Program-made: the position numbers and the translations under genes
Notes under the pieces: generated by a model
Databases searched by the model: none
What the model was told of the DNA's origin: nothing
Seen by the model: the letters and a program-made list of their open reading frames with translations, nothing else
DNA from: an uncultured Eubacteriales bacterium
GTDB lineage: Bacteria; Bacillota; Clostridia; Christensenellales; CAG-138
Length of the DNA stretch: 15,964 bases
Assembly (NCBI GenBank): GCA_900547135.1
Contig: URFJ01000030.1
Location: 1-15,964, forward strand
Reading direction: 5' to 3'
Part shown: positions 1 through 7,623 of the stretch, one piece after another
How the letters are laid out: each line of letters begins with the position of its first letter
Numbering within the stretch: position 1 is the stretch's first letter

Positions 1-1
1 T

Positions 2-655
2 ACTAAGGAAAATACTACAATAGTAAATGGAAAAGGTGAAAAATCACTTATTAAAGAAAGAATAAATCAAATAAAGACGCAAATCGAAGAAACATCTTCT
101 GAATTTGACAAAGAAAAGCTTCAAGAAAGATTAGCAAAACTTTCAGGTGGAGTTGCAGTAATCAAAGTTGGAGCTGCTACAGAAACTGAATTAAAAGAAA
201 GAAAGCTAAGAATCGAAGATGCTTTAGCAGCTACAAAAGCAGCTGTGGAAGAAGGAATTGTTCCAGGTGGTGGAACTGCTTATGTAAATGCAATTAATAA
301 AGTAGCAGAATTAACTTCAGAAGTTGATGATACACAAGTAGGTATAAATATAATTGTTAAAGCTCTAGAAGAGCCAATGAGACAAATTGCTATAAATGCA
401 GGACTTGAAGGTTCAGTAATCATTGAAAAAGTTAAATACAGTGAAGCAGGAATTGGATATGATGCATTAAATGATAAATATGTAAATATGCTTCAAGCAG
501 GAATTGTTGATCCAACAAAGGTTACAAGATCAGCACTTCAAAATGCAGCATCAGTAGCATCTACATTCTTAACAACAGAAGCTGCTGTGGTAGATATTCC
601 ACAAAAGGAAGCTCCAGCACCAGCTCCAGGAATGGGAATGGATGGAATGTATTAA
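2..655 (+). CDS. groEL: Chaperonin GroEL, C-terminal part (5' truncated by window edge)
   Basis: This is the C-terminal part, about 217 residues of a family normally near 540, of the 60-kDa chaperonin that forms the two-ring ATP-driven folding chamber in the cytosol. The open frame begins at base 2 without a start codon. Family landmarks are the LQERLAKLSGGVAVIKVGAA block, the RKLRIEDALAATKAAVEEGI block, PGGGTAYV, and the C-terminal tail ending in GMGMDGMY, the usual Gly/Met repeat lining the cavity. The coding sequence is very AT-rich, with A/T-ending codons almost throughout, unlike the ABC genes that follow. A terminator closes the gene. The identity is secure. The composition suggests a low-GC clostridial host such as Peptostreptococcaceae or Clostridium, which is an inference. 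Confidence 0.97.
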   Translation, partial: TKENTTIVNGKGEKSLIKERINQIKTQIEETSSEFDKEKLQERLAKLSGGVAVIKVGAATETELKERKLRIEDALAATKAAVEEGIVPGGGTAYVNAINKVAELTSEVDDTQVGINIIVKALEEPMRQIAINAGLEGSVIIEKVKYSEAGIGYDALNDKYVNMLQAGIVDPTKVTRSALQNAASVASTFLTTEAAVVDIPQKEAPAPAPGMGMDGMY

Positions 656-663
656 TATAAAAA

Positions 664-698
664 AACACCAAGCAAGTAAAATTGTTTGGTGTTTTTTT
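664..698 (+). terminator. Rho-independent terminator of groEL
   Basis: A 12-bp stem with one G-U pair (arms 664-675 and 682-693) closes a 6-base loop and runs into a T tract at 692-698. It starts 8 bases after the groEL stop codon. Confidence 0.9.
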
Positions 699-822
699 AT
701 ATTTTCATTAAAGTTTTTATTTTTAATACATTTTTCTTTTTTTTTTATCAATCTTTTTTTTGCGGGCTGCCCAAAAATGGGCCCCCCCGTCTTTAACCTA
801 TACAAAAAGGGGGGGGTAAGCG
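699..822. other. Compositional junction with homopolymer runs
   Basis: The AT-rich groEL flank runs through T tracts up to about 769. From about 770 the sequence changes abruptly to a GC-rich stretch with a GCCC/GGGC hairpin, a run of seven C (782-788) and a run of eight G (809-816). The G run also serves as the ribosome-binding site of the next gene. No promoter or regulator for the downstream operon is visible here, so the operon's natural upstream region appears to be missing. It may be a transfer breakpoint or an assembly artefact. Confidence 0.6.
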
Positions 823-2694
823 ATGAATCTTATGTCAAAGCAGGCAATCAGAAAGCCGGTCTTTACGATCTTTATGGTACTTTTACTTGGCCTAGCCATG
901 GCATTATCCTGTATTGGCTATTCTGCCTTGACCAGTGCAAGGCTCCAGAGTGATTTGATTTCCACTACATATACCACTGTTGCCATTCCGCAGCAGCCGG
1001 ATTTGGACAATTTGTCGGCCGAAGACATTGGATTGACCCTACAAAAGCGTGTTTATGCAGACTGGGCAGCTCAGGAGGCGCCTCAGTTGAAGATGATTGA
1101 CCGCAGGTGCCTTCTTACTGCCCATATTCCCGAAAGCATTTCCCTATCATCCAGTAGTGCGGATCCCTCCGAATATAACGCCGCATTTGACGACGAGTGC
1201 TATTCTCTGGCAATTTTTGCCCTTCGGTGTGAAGAAATAAACGAACAATCCGCTGAGGAAACGCTATTATATGACGCGGCATTTTCCGTTGAGGAAACCG
1301 TTTCCCTTTCTCAGGCTTATGACTGCTTTCCTTCTCCCGACAGGATACATATATATGGGGACATTCGTCAAGAGGATGGTTCCGTACCCTTTCAGACAGG
1401 GAAGACATATCTTGTTTTTGGATTGTATCACGATTACCCGATCACAAAAGGAGCAGGAGCACAACATGGTGGCCATGAGCACAATAGTGCAGACTATAAC
1501 CAGATAACAAGCGGATACCGATACCTTATTCCATTCCCAGAGATTCAAAGCAATGCGTATGGCGATCCGTCTAGTCTAGCCGATGGGATGAGGAATGGAA
1601 AGAACTATCGTTACCCGACCAGTGGACAATTACCTTGGGTATCGGAGTACACCGGTTCCGTCCAAGAGTACATAAACAGCGCAAGTGGAAAACTTTGGAT
1701 AGAAAATATCCTTCCTATCTGCCAGCTTAATCAGGAATCCGCCACCGTGATTTTAACAGACAAGGTGACGAGCCTTTATTCCTTTAACACGGGTGATACA
1801 ACGTTGCTGTCCGGACGGTTCTTTACAGATGAGGAATATCAACAGGGCGATGCCGTGTGCATTGTCAGTGCCGCCTATGCCCAAATCAACGGATTGGAGC
1901 TTGGCGATACTCTGAAACTGGACTATTATGATTCCGGGTTCGGAGAATTCAACAATGGTGCAGTGGTCAATTCCGTGCTTGGCGCAGAAGATCCCGGCCC
2001 ATATCGTCAAAGGCATCTTTCCATGCCGGAGGACTCCATTGGTGTGGGCAAGGAATACACCATTGTGGGCATTTACACCGGCGCCAGATTTGCCTTTGGC
2101 ACCTACCATTTTAATGCGGATACGATCCTGGTTCCAAAATCCTCCGTTCCTAATGCACAAGAATATGAGATGCCAGCCAATTCTCTGCTGAACACATTTG
2201 TTTTACAAAACGGTTCGGTTGAGGAATTTGAAGCATATATGGACGGGCAAGGGCTTGCCAACCAGTTTCTATATTTTGACCAGGAATTTACGGAGGCAAA
2301 AGGGGCGCTGGATGCGCTGGAAGCCAATGCTGTGCGACTGTTCTACCTGGGAGCGGGAGTGTTCCTTCTGGTAGGCGCTTTGTTCCTGTTCCTCAATTTC
2401 CGTCGGATGGGTCCTGTGATCCGCAGTGCCAGACTTTTGGGTAGATCGGCAAAACATATTGGTATGGAGATTTTTGTGGTTCTCCTGATGCAAATTGGGT
2501 GCTCCACCGCCTTAGGCGCTGCTCTAGCTGCAATCCTGTATGACGGCGTTACGCAAAGTGTAATATCCAATGCTCTGGCACTTCAACCCATAGCTTTGGC
2601 AAAGACCGCTCTGCTTCTGTTTGCGATACTTTTGTTAACTGGCTCCTGTTGGACGGCACTGGCTGCAAGCCGAAATCTGATGAGGAGGAAATAA
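823..2694 (+). CDS. ABC transporter permease, FtsX/MacB type, large extracytoplasmic domain
   Basis: A 623-residue membrane protein, first gene of a permease-permease-ATPase operon. One membrane segment lies near the N terminus (about residues 12-35). A large extracytoplasmic region follows, rich in Tyr, Asp and Ser. Three C-terminal membrane segments lie at about 504-527, 548-574 and 588-612. This four-helix layout with a long first loop is that of MacB/FtsX-type permeases, which move peptides, antibiotics or lipids out or act mechanically rather than import solutes. The ATG at 823 follows a G-rich ribosome site; the ATG at 832 is a possible alternative. The C-terminal FtsX domain is diverged and ends in a basic tail (RRK). 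The substrate cannot be told. The next gene starts 20 bases after the stop. Confidence 0.85.
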   Translation: MNLMSKQAIRKPVFTIFMVLLLGLAMALSCIGYSALTSARLQSDLISTTYTTVAIPQQPDLDNLSAEDIGLTLQKRVYADWAAQEAPQLKMIDRRCLLTAHIPESISLSSSSADPSEYNAAFDDECYSLAIFALRCEEINEQSAEETLLYDAAFSVEETVSLSQAYDCFPSPDRIHIYGDIRQEDGSVPFQTGKTYLVFGLYHDYPITKGAGAQHGGHEHNSADYNQITSGYRYLIPFPEIQSNAYGDPSSLADGMRNGKNYRYPTSGQLPWVSEYTGSVQEYINSASGKLWIENILPICQLNQESATVILTDKVTSLYSFNTGDTTLLSGRFFTDEEYQQGDAVCIVSAAYAQINGLELGDTLKLDYYDSGFGEFNNGAVVNSVLGAEDPGPYRQRHLSMPEDSIGVGKEYTIVGIYTGARFAFGTYHFNADTILVPKSSVPNAQEYEMPANSLLNTFVLQNGSVEEFEAYMDGQGLANQFLYFDQEFTEAKGALDALEANAVRLFYLGAGVFLLVGALFLFLNFRRMGPVIRSARLLGRSAKHIGMEIFVVLLMQIGCSTALGAALAAILYDGVTQSVISNALALQPIALAKTALLLFAILLLTGSCWTALAASRNLMRRK

Positions 2695-2714
2695 ACGAAA
2701 AGGAGTATATCGCT

Positions 2715-3881
2715 ATGCTTTGGAATAATAGCAGCGCACTGGTTTGTGTAACCTGGAAAGCTATGTGGCGGCGCTGGGTTGCCGGTATGCTTCTGATTGC
2801 CGTGGCGGCAATGGGAGCCTGTGGGGCCGTGGTTCTGGAAAATCTGACCCTCCGTCAGGAAAAGGCGCTGGAAAGCACTATTTCAAACACCGCCATTACC
2901 TGCATCGTAACAAATGCCAGGGGAACTGATTCTGGAAATCTGCATATGATTTCTGCCTTTGTAGAGATGCTGGAAGGAAAGCGCAGCGCCAGAGGATGCA
3001 ATTTAGGGGACTATGTGACCAATGTCCGGGCCAAGGCGGAACAATCTCTGGAAGTGCCTGTGGGAGCTTCCCTACGGCGTATCCTCACCCTTGACTCCGA
3101 TCCGGCACTGAATCCCGTGGAGGGAGCTGTTGTCGAGTTTTACGAGGGATGGACGGAAGAGGTATTTCGCGGACGTGAACAGGTTTGCCTGGTTCCCTCC
3201 GGCATGGAAACAGACAATGGCTTGCTTTCCATTTCCGAGGGGCAGAATGAAGCTGTTTCATTAAAAATAATAGGTACGATTACAGAAGGTCCTAGTAATA
3301 CAATCTACTGCCCATACTTTATGCCCTGGACGGAAGGTACGTCTGTTGCGTTTTTAGCCGATAGCTGTTCCTTTGATATTCAGGACAACAGAAAATTAGA
3401 AGAAAGCAAGACGGAGATATACCAATGGTTTGTCCAGCCCAAACTCAGCAATCAGATTGATGGATTGGTGTTTGGCGTCCTGGTTCAAGACGAAACCTTC
3501 CAAAAGACACTGAATGAGATACAGGAGAATTTGTCTATGCTGCGGTTGCTGCAACCTGTATTGCTGGTGATGTGCGGATGCATCGGCTTTTTTGCCAGCT
3601 ATCTGGCGACCAGGGGCAGAACAAAGGAGTTTGCGGTTATGCGGTGCATCGGAATGAGCCGGAGTCGGGTATTTGGGCTAGTGATGATTGAGTTAGCTCT
3701 GCTTTCGATCTTCGGAGCACTTTTCGGAATAATTGTGGGATTTCTGGTTGAAGGAAGCTTGAGTTTAAGCGCGCTAATAAAGGCGGTACTGATTACAGGC
3801 TTTTTTATCCTGGGTTCTTCCATTGCCGCATTCCGAATTACCGGCGTAAATATCATGAAACTGATGAAGGCGGAGGATTGA
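2715..3881 (+). CDS. ABC transporter permease, FtsX type, second subunit
   Basis: A 388-residue permease, probably the partner of the preceding one. The ATG at 2715 is chosen because AAAAGGAG at 2698-2705 sits 9 bases upstream; an in-frame start at 2649 would overlap the previous gene by 46 bases and lacks such a site. Topology is again one N-terminal membrane helix (about 21-41), a loop of about 235 residues, then three helices (about 277-298, 320-345 and 354-373). Between helices 2 and 3 lies the FtsX hallmark, a charged stretch with KEFAVMRCIGMSRSRVF, which in this family contacts the ATPase. It ends with GVNIMKLMKAED, a typical FtsX permease end. It overlaps the TTG preceding the next start, so translation is probably coupled. 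Confidence 0.88.
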   Translation: MLWNNSSALVCVTWKAMWRRWVAGMLLIAVAAMGACGAVVLENLTLRQEKALESTISNTAITCIVTNARGTDSGNLHMISAFVEMLEGKRSARGCNLGDYVTNVRAKAEQSLEVPVGASLRRILTLDSDPALNPVEGAVVEFYEGWTEEVFRGREQVCLVPSGMETDNGLLSISEGQNEAVSLKIIGTITEGPSNTIYCPYFMPWTEGTSVAFLADSCSFDIQDNRKLEESKTEIYQWFVQPKLSNQIDGLVFGVLVQDETFQKTLNEIQENLSMLRLLQPVLLVMCGCIGFFASYLATRGRTKEFAVMRCIGMSRSRVFGLVMIELALLSIFGALFGIIVGFLVEGSLSLSALIKAVLITGFFILGSSIAAFRITGVNIMKLMKAED

Positions 3882-3883
3882 AT

Positions 3884-4558
3884 ATGAGTAGCTTGATTGC
3901 GAAAGAAGTGACTTATGAATACCGAAATGCCGTTCAGACCGTAAAAGCGGTAAACGGCATAACTTGCGAGTTTAAGCAGGGTTTGATGTATGCCATTGTG
4001 GGAGTCTCCGGCAGTGGTAAGACCACCTTCCTGTCCTTACTTGCAGGTTTGGATGTTCCAACAAGCGGCAGCATTGCTTTCTACGGAGAATCTACAACAA
4101 ACATGAATAGGGATGCCTATCGGCTGAATCATGTCTCAGTAATATACCAGAATTTTAATCTCTTTTATCACCTAACGGTGCTGGAAAACGCCGCATATCC
4201 ACTTTATGTGCGAAAAATGAAAAAACAGAAAGCTGATGCAATAGCAAGGGAAGAACTCCTGAGATTGGGCTTGCAGGAAAGCCAATTCAAGCGGCTGCCA
4301 AATATGCTATCAGGCGGCGAACATCAGCGTGTGGCCATTGCCAGGGCTCTGGCTTCCGGCAGTGAGGTCATTTTGGCCGATGAACCCACCGGCAATCTGG
4401 ACAGTGCCAACAGTCAGAACATCATAGAGATTTTGCGAAGTCTTGCCCACGAGGAAAACCGCTGTGTCATCATTGTTACCCATGATTCAACCGTAGCTGA
4501 AGCAGTTGATGTGGTGCTGAAAATGCAGGATGGAAAGATAGTTAATATATTAGAATGA
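3884..4558 (+). CDS. ABC transporter ATP-binding protein, LolD/MacB family
   Basis: A 224-residue ATPase that would power the two permeases. All motifs are intact: Walker A GVSGSGKT at residues 40-47, Q-loop Gln89, signature LSGGE at 142-146, Walker B with D166 and E167 followed by PTGNLD, and the H-loop His200. PTGNLDS after Walker B is typical of the LolD/MacB/FtsE branch. The ATG at 3884 is preferred over the TTG at 3878, because GGAGG at 3872-3876 is 7 bases from the ATG but only 1 base from the TTG. The start follows the previous stop by 2 bases. A terminator follows, so the operon ends here. In Firmicutes such transporters often confer peptide or antibiotic resistance. No two-component system is adjacent to support that here. 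Confidence 0.95.
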   Translation: MSSLIAKEVTYEYRNAVQTVKAVNGITCEFKQGLMYAIVGVSGSGKTTFLSLLAGLDVPTSGSIAFYGESTTNMNRDAYRLNHVSVIYQNFNLFYHLTVLENAAYPLYVRKMKKQKADAIAREELLRLGLQESQFKRLPNMLSGGEHQRVAIARALASGSEVILADEPTGNLDSANSQNIIEILRSLAHEENRCVIIVTHDSTVAEAVDVVLKMQDGKIVNILE

Positions 4559-4587
4559 GATATTGGCAGATTATTGTAAATAATGCA

Positions 4588-4630
4588 AAATTCCGTTCAA
4601 TTTCCTGTTTGGGAACCGGACGGGATTTTT
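4588..4630 (+). terminator. Rho-independent terminator of the ABC operon
   Basis: Arms AAATTCCGT (4588-4596) and ACGGGATTT (4620-4628) pair with one G-U. An inner TTCC/GGAA pairing lies within the loop, and a T run follows at 4626-4630. It lies 30 bases after the ATPase stop. Confidence 0.75.
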
Positions 4631-4746
4631 CGTATGCCCCGGAGACTATCAGCTAATAGTTATAAAGTTTGAAAAGCTAACCCGTTATTAATAGATGGAC
4701 TGCATCCTATAATTTGGCGTTTTTACAACTTAAATGCAGAGGGTAT

Positions 4747-4851
4747 ATGAAAATCAGTGGCAGACCAGTAAGCAAGGCCAATAAAAACTTTAAAAAGATA
4801 TTCGGTAAAAATTGGCTGGCAAGGGAACGCACTCATTCACAAGCGCGCTAA
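4747..4851 (+). CDS. Possible 34-residue basic peptide, unrecognised
   Basis: A short ORF starting MKISGRPVSKANKNFKKIFG and ending in ERTHSQAR, with many Lys and Arg. GAGGG lies just upstream (4739-4743), but only 3 bases from the ATG, closer than usual. I do not recognise it. It could be a genuine small basic protein, the end of a decayed gene, or chance. Confidence 0.25.
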   Translation: MKISGRPVSKANKNFKKIFGKNWLARERTHSQAR

Positions 4852-4940
4852 ATATATTGTGATAGTGTAATGGCTCTGGCACAGGGTTTGTAATTCTGGA
4901 AAATAGCGACAGTATATTGATAAAATTATTAAACTAGCTA

Positions 4941-4968
4941 TTGATAACTATACAATTTATGGTATTAT
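4941..4968 (+). promoter_or_regulatory. Promoter-like sequence upstream of the small ORF pair
   Basis: TTGATA (4941-4946) and TATTAT (4963-4968) are separated by 16 bases. It would give a leader of over 230 bases before the ATG at 5207, containing the bulged stem at 5031-5056. In AT-rich DNA such matches are common. Confidence 0.35.
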
Positions 4969-5206
4969 AAGTGTATTACTATAGTCGAAACAGATGGCAA
5001 ATATTTAGGCCAAGAGTAATGAAACAAAACTATGTGAGAGACTTATTGTCTACATAAATAATAATCACCTTAATCACTAATTGTTTTATACATAAAAATT
5101 AACTAACTTAACATCGCCGGAATATTTTTGAGATATAAGTGGAAAAATTCGGATTTGGTTGCCAAAATTAAACAAGGCATAAAAAATAGTATATGGAGAT
5201 GCACTA

Positions 5207-5347
5207 ATGAATGAAGTTTTAAATTTGAATATAACTGTATGTTTTAGCAAAAGCTTTACTATGCCCTTAGCTCATTTGCATTATAATTATTTAAAGTTAG
5301 TACGCAAGGGAAGCGGATTCCCTTGTTCTATAAGTCCGAGCTGTTAA
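5207..5347 (+). CDS. Hypothetical 46-residue peptide with two C-terminal cysteines
   Basis: The ORF starts at the ATG at 5207, with GGAG at 5195-5198 placed 8 bases upstream, a good ribosome site. The peptide begins MNEVLNLNITVCFSKSF and ends in GFPCSISPSC. It has three cysteines (one at residue 12, two in the last eight residues) and no clear signal peptide or membrane helix. Its stop is followed after only 2 bases by the ATG of the next small ORF, suggesting translational coupling. I do not recognise a family. A precursor of a modified peptide would fit the size and Cys-rich tail, but no modification enzyme is nearby, so that is speculation. Confidence 0.4.
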   Translation: MNEVLNLNITVCFSKSFTMPLAHLHYNYLKLVRKGSGFPCSISPSC

Positions 5348-5349
5348 TT

Positions 5350-5538
5350 ATGAAGAACAAATCATATAAAATTAAAAATAGAATTTGGCACGATCCTGAA
5401 ATTGACATGGTATCATTAATGGATTTAAACCCAGCTTTGGCACGCATGTCCGGCAAAAATCATGATATAAGCCAGAATAACCTTATAAAACTTAAATGTA
5501 TATACAATCATCTGGGCGTAGAGTCAACCTTTATTTAA
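5350..5538 (+). CDS. Hypothetical 62-residue protein coupled to the preceding ORF
   Basis: Starts MKNKSYKIKNRIWHDPEID and ends HLGVESTFI. The in-frame TTG at 5323 would add nine residues inside the preceding ORF, but the ATG at 5350 fits stop-restart translation after the TAA at 5345-5347. Its own ribosome site is weak. The composition is soluble, with a basic N terminus, and no cysteine, signal peptide or membrane helix pattern stands out except a single Cys near residue 50. I do not recognise a family. A palindrome lies just downstream. It may be part of a two-peptide unit with its neighbour, or both may be pieces of one frameshifted gene. Confidence 0.4.
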   Translation: MKNKSYKIKNRIWHDPEIDMVSLMDLNPALARMSGKNHDISQNNLIKLKCIYNHLGVESTFI

Positions 5539-5549
5539 AAAGCAAAGCA

Positions 5550-5574
5550 ACAATTATCAATATTCGATAATTGT
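5550..5574. repeat. 9-bp perfect inverted repeat after the small ORFs
   Basis: ACAATTATC (5550-5558) and GATAATTGT (5566-5574) flank a 7-base loop, 12 bases after the stop at 5538. No T tract follows, so it is a weak terminator at best. It could be a regulator site or a 3' stabilising hairpin. Confidence 0.5.
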
Positions 5575-5834
5575 AACATATCAGTGATATTAATAAACAT
5601 TAATAAACATTACCTATTGCCGGAATATTATGTATATGTATAGAAACTTCAGGGTTACGGACAAAAGGACACATGCCATATTAATTGCTATCTATGTTAA
5701 AACCACTTTGCGGCATGAAAAAATGGCTTAAGCATGACTGTAAAAGCTACCTGAAGGAATGACGGCAGTTATACAGGGAAGGGACTAAATCATTACGAAG
5801 AGGAATGAATATTATAGGTGATTTTTTTCATTGG
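5575..5834. other. Intergenic stretch without recognised genes
   Basis: Contains a short tandem repeat (ATTAATAAAC twice, about 5586-5605) and GCCGGAATATT, which also occurs near 5115. No gene or clear terminator was found. Confidence 0.4.
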
Positions 5835-6248
5835 CTATTGAACCATTTTACAATTAAGAAGTTTTTTTATGTCATTAAGATGGCATTGGTATATAACGCG
5901 ATAATGTATCCAGCCGCCGTCACCGCAGGGATACTTGTTGTCAATAAAATATTTAGAATACTCTAATAAATCATCATAGATAAATTTAATCTGCTTATTA
6001 TTAAGTCTTAACATTACACTGAAGGCCATAGATTCAGGAAAGATATCACAAATATGCCTGCTCCCCTTTGAGTGTTTAACCCCCCAGCCATATTGATTCC
6101 CATATGGAAAGCGGATCTTTGTCTGGGTTCCGAATTCTGATGCGAGGTAATAGTTTAATCCCTTAAATAAACTTGAGCTTGCGCCACAATAGGATGCCAT
6201 GTCCTCAAATTGAGGAGTTAAGCGTTTATCTAGCATGCGTTCATACAT
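5835..6248 (-). CDS. DUF3788 family protein
   Basis: A complete 137-residue protein of the DUF3788 family, recognised from the start MYERMLDKRLTPQFEDMASY, the FPYGNQYGWGVKHSKGSRH block (about 48-66), and the C-terminal YPCGDGGWIHYRV block (about 106-118). Family function is unknown to me. Members are small soluble proteins of Clostridia and Bacteroidetes with conserved aromatic and Gly residues. The ATG at 6248 has TGAGGTG at 6257-6263 upstream, and its own promoter (6318-6347) lies ahead of it. It follows a WYL regulator relic, a GyrI-like gene and a VOC gene on the same strand, all small ligand-binding folds. A role in sensing or tolerating small molecules is plausible but unproven. Confidence 0.85.
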   Translation of the reverse strand: MYERMLDKRLTPQFEDMASYCGASSSLFKGLNYYLASEFGTQTKIRFPYGNQYGWGVKHSKGSRHICDIFPESMAFSVMLRLNNKQIKFIYDDLLEYSKYFIDNKYPCGDGGWIHYRVIYQCHLNDIKKLLNCKMVQ

Positions 6249-6317
6249 TAATATAACACCTCATCGTGATCCATAATATTAGTATTGAATTATATTCCGC
6301 TCAAAGATACTAGCCTT

Positions 6318-6347
6318 ATTCTATATACCTTATTTGTCCTATGTCAA
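6318..6347 (-). promoter_or_regulatory. Promoter for the DUF3788 gene
   Basis: Read on the minus strand, TTGACA (6342-6347) and TAGAAT (6318-6323) are 18 bases apart. TATAGA two bases earlier is an alternative with a 16-base spacer. The gene starts about 70 bases downstream. Confidence 0.6.
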
Positions 6348-6479
6348 GCGGAAACTAACGATTTTAAATCTATTTTGATTCTTAAACATATTTACTGTAT
6401 ATGGTTATTATATCCTATATCAGTTATCAGTGGTATGGCCGGCGGCGGCTATGCCCCGCTCAAATAATAAATAAAAAAT

Positions 6480-6872
6480 TTATGAGTTATTAAAAGATGA
6501 TATCTCAATTAGGTTCCCGTCCGGGTCTGCAACATAGCTGGTACGTTGTCCCCAAGGCTCATCCTCAGGTGGGAATACAGGCGTCGCCCCCGCTGCAACG
6601 ATCCTCTCATACTCTTTATCCACATCGGAGAAAGCCGGCATGCTAAAGGCTAATTCCATAGTGCCGTTTAGTCCCTTTACATATCCATAGCTTCTGGAAG
6701 TCATGCTTTCAAAGTCGTGCCTGCTGAACATAATAAGTCGTATACCGTCAGAATAGAGTTCGGCATTCGGACTGCCATTCCATTGTGTTTTCATATGCAT
6801 TACATCACGGTAGAAGGCTACCATCCTGTTCATATCCGTTACAAATAAGCCGACCGCGTCAAGTTTTAACAT
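6480..6872 (-). CDS. VOC (glyoxalase/bleomycin resistance) family protein
   Basis: A 130-residue single-domain protein of the vicinal oxygen chelate superfamily. The fold's pattern is visible: LDAVGLFVTDMNRMVAFYRDVMHM at the start, ELAFSMPAFSDVDKEYERIVAAGA in the middle, and WGQRTSYVADPDGNLIEIS at the end, the last giving the usual metal-ligand or substrate-side Glu. The superfamily includes glyoxalase I, dioxygenases, and fosfomycin or bleomycin resistance proteins. This member most resembles the uncharacterised glyoxalase-like group, so the substrate is unknown. The ATG at 6872 has GGAGGA at 6881-6886, 8 bases upstream. It lies 44 bases after the GyrI-like gene on the same strand and is probably co-transcribed with it. 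Confidence 0.9.
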   Translation of the reverse strand: MLKLDAVGLFVTDMNRMVAFYRDVMHMKTQWNGSPNAELYSDGIRLIMFSRHDFESMTSRSYGYVKGLNGTMELAFSMPAFSDVDKEYERIVAAGATPVFPPEDEPWGQRTSYVADPDGNLIEISSFNNS

Positions 6873-6916
6873 TTAAACATTCCTCCACGTAATTAAAGTT
6901 GATAATCCGTTGAAAC

Positions 6917-7555
6917 CTAGGCTTCCCTGACTGGGATTCTCAATACGGTTTTCAAACGTTCCACCTTTGTCCTAAGTGGATTTGAAATATAAATCTCATG
7001 ATGACGGCGTCCAGACGCGAAATCCTCAGCCAGATCATTCAGCTCAATAAAAGAGTTTATTTGCTTAATCGTGGCCGGCTCATCGTCATAGCTGCCAAGA
7101 TGCATGCATTGAACGCAAAGCCCCTCAGAATAGGCTTCAAGCCTAGCCTTTGAGGCATCAAGTCCCTTTTTACCTTGAACTTCGCGGCATGCCCAGTCGA
7201 ATACGTCATAGGTTACGAATTCTGGCTGGCGTATCATGGCTGTCCAGCATAATTTGTCCTTTCGGCTGTAATCAAGTGTACGCGATACGTCCGCTATCGT
7301 CCAAAGCCCCTCAAGAGGTGGCATAACATACTCTATATACCCATCTGGAACGCTGTGCTTCATTTTGCTCATCTTGACCGTATATGCTATGGCATATAAC
7401 AGTTCAACCGCTTGCTTATACTCGCCTTGTTCGGTGTTAGGATCTCCCTGTCCGTCTATCATAATAAAATTCATCTGTGGGACCAATACCTTCAACGGCT
7501 TGTTCTTAGGCAGATATAAATCCATGTACTCCTTTTTATAATCAAGTTTTTCCAA
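6917..7555 (-). CDS. GyrI-like small-molecule-binding domain protein
   Basis: A 212-residue protein of the GyrI-like effector-binding group. It matches the stand-alone clostridial form, with YLPKNKPLKVLVPQMNFIMI leading into DGQGDPN, a central PDGYIEYVMPPLEGLWTI, and a C-terminal RRHHEIYISNPLRT. Proteins with this fold bind or hydrolyse small aromatic or cationic compounds; a role here in binding a toxic small molecule is inference. The start is TTG at 7553-7555 because GAGGAGGG (7563-7570) lies 7 bases upstream and no ATG fits. It sits 68 bases after the relic of a WYL regulator and upstream of the VOC gene. This order suggests the regulator once controlled the pair. Confidence 0.87.
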   Translation of the reverse strand: MEKLDYKKEYMDLYLPKNKPLKVLVPQMNFIMIDGQGDPNTEQGEYKQAVELLYAIAYTVKMSKMKHSVPDGYIEYVMPPLEGLWTIADVSRTLDYSRKDKLCWTAMIRQPEFVTYDVFDWACREVQGKKGLDASKARLEAYSEGLCVQCMHLGSYDDEPATIKQINSFIELNDLAEDFASGRRHHEIYISNPLRTKVERLKTVLRIPVREA

Positions 7556-7623
7556 ACTGAGTCCCTCCTCATATGTTTTCTATAGAATATCACGGTCTTA
7601 TGGACAGCTATATGTCATGTTTT

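Larger units (their letters stand above)
4631..5206. other. Gene-poor intergenic region
   Basis: About 575 bases with stop codons in all frames. It holds only a 34-codon ORF (4747-4851), a promoter-like pair (4941-4968), and a short stem at 5031-5056 with arms TATGT..AGAC and GTCTACATA and a 3-base bulge. Nothing else is recognisable. Short coding-like runs such as IDKIIKLAIDNYTIYGI (about 4918-4968) may be debris of a lost gene, but I cannot assign it. Confidence 0.5.

Noticed and set aside
1753..2160. Minus-strand open frame of 135 codons inside the first permease gene
   Set aside because: It is antisense to a well-supported permease coding frame, with no ribosome site and no family resemblance.
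5207..5347. Lanthipeptide or other modified-peptide cluster
   Set aside because: No modification enzyme or leader protease is in the neighbourhood, and the ABC operon upstream is closed by its own terminator.
5115..5627. Direct repeat GCCGGAATATT flanking the small ORFs
   Set aside because: Only 11 bases and in AT-rich DNA; too short to propose an insertion without further evidence.
6285..6467. Plus-strand open frame of 60 codons
   Set aside because: It overlaps the promoter of the DUF3788 gene, has no ribosome site and a composition expected by chance.
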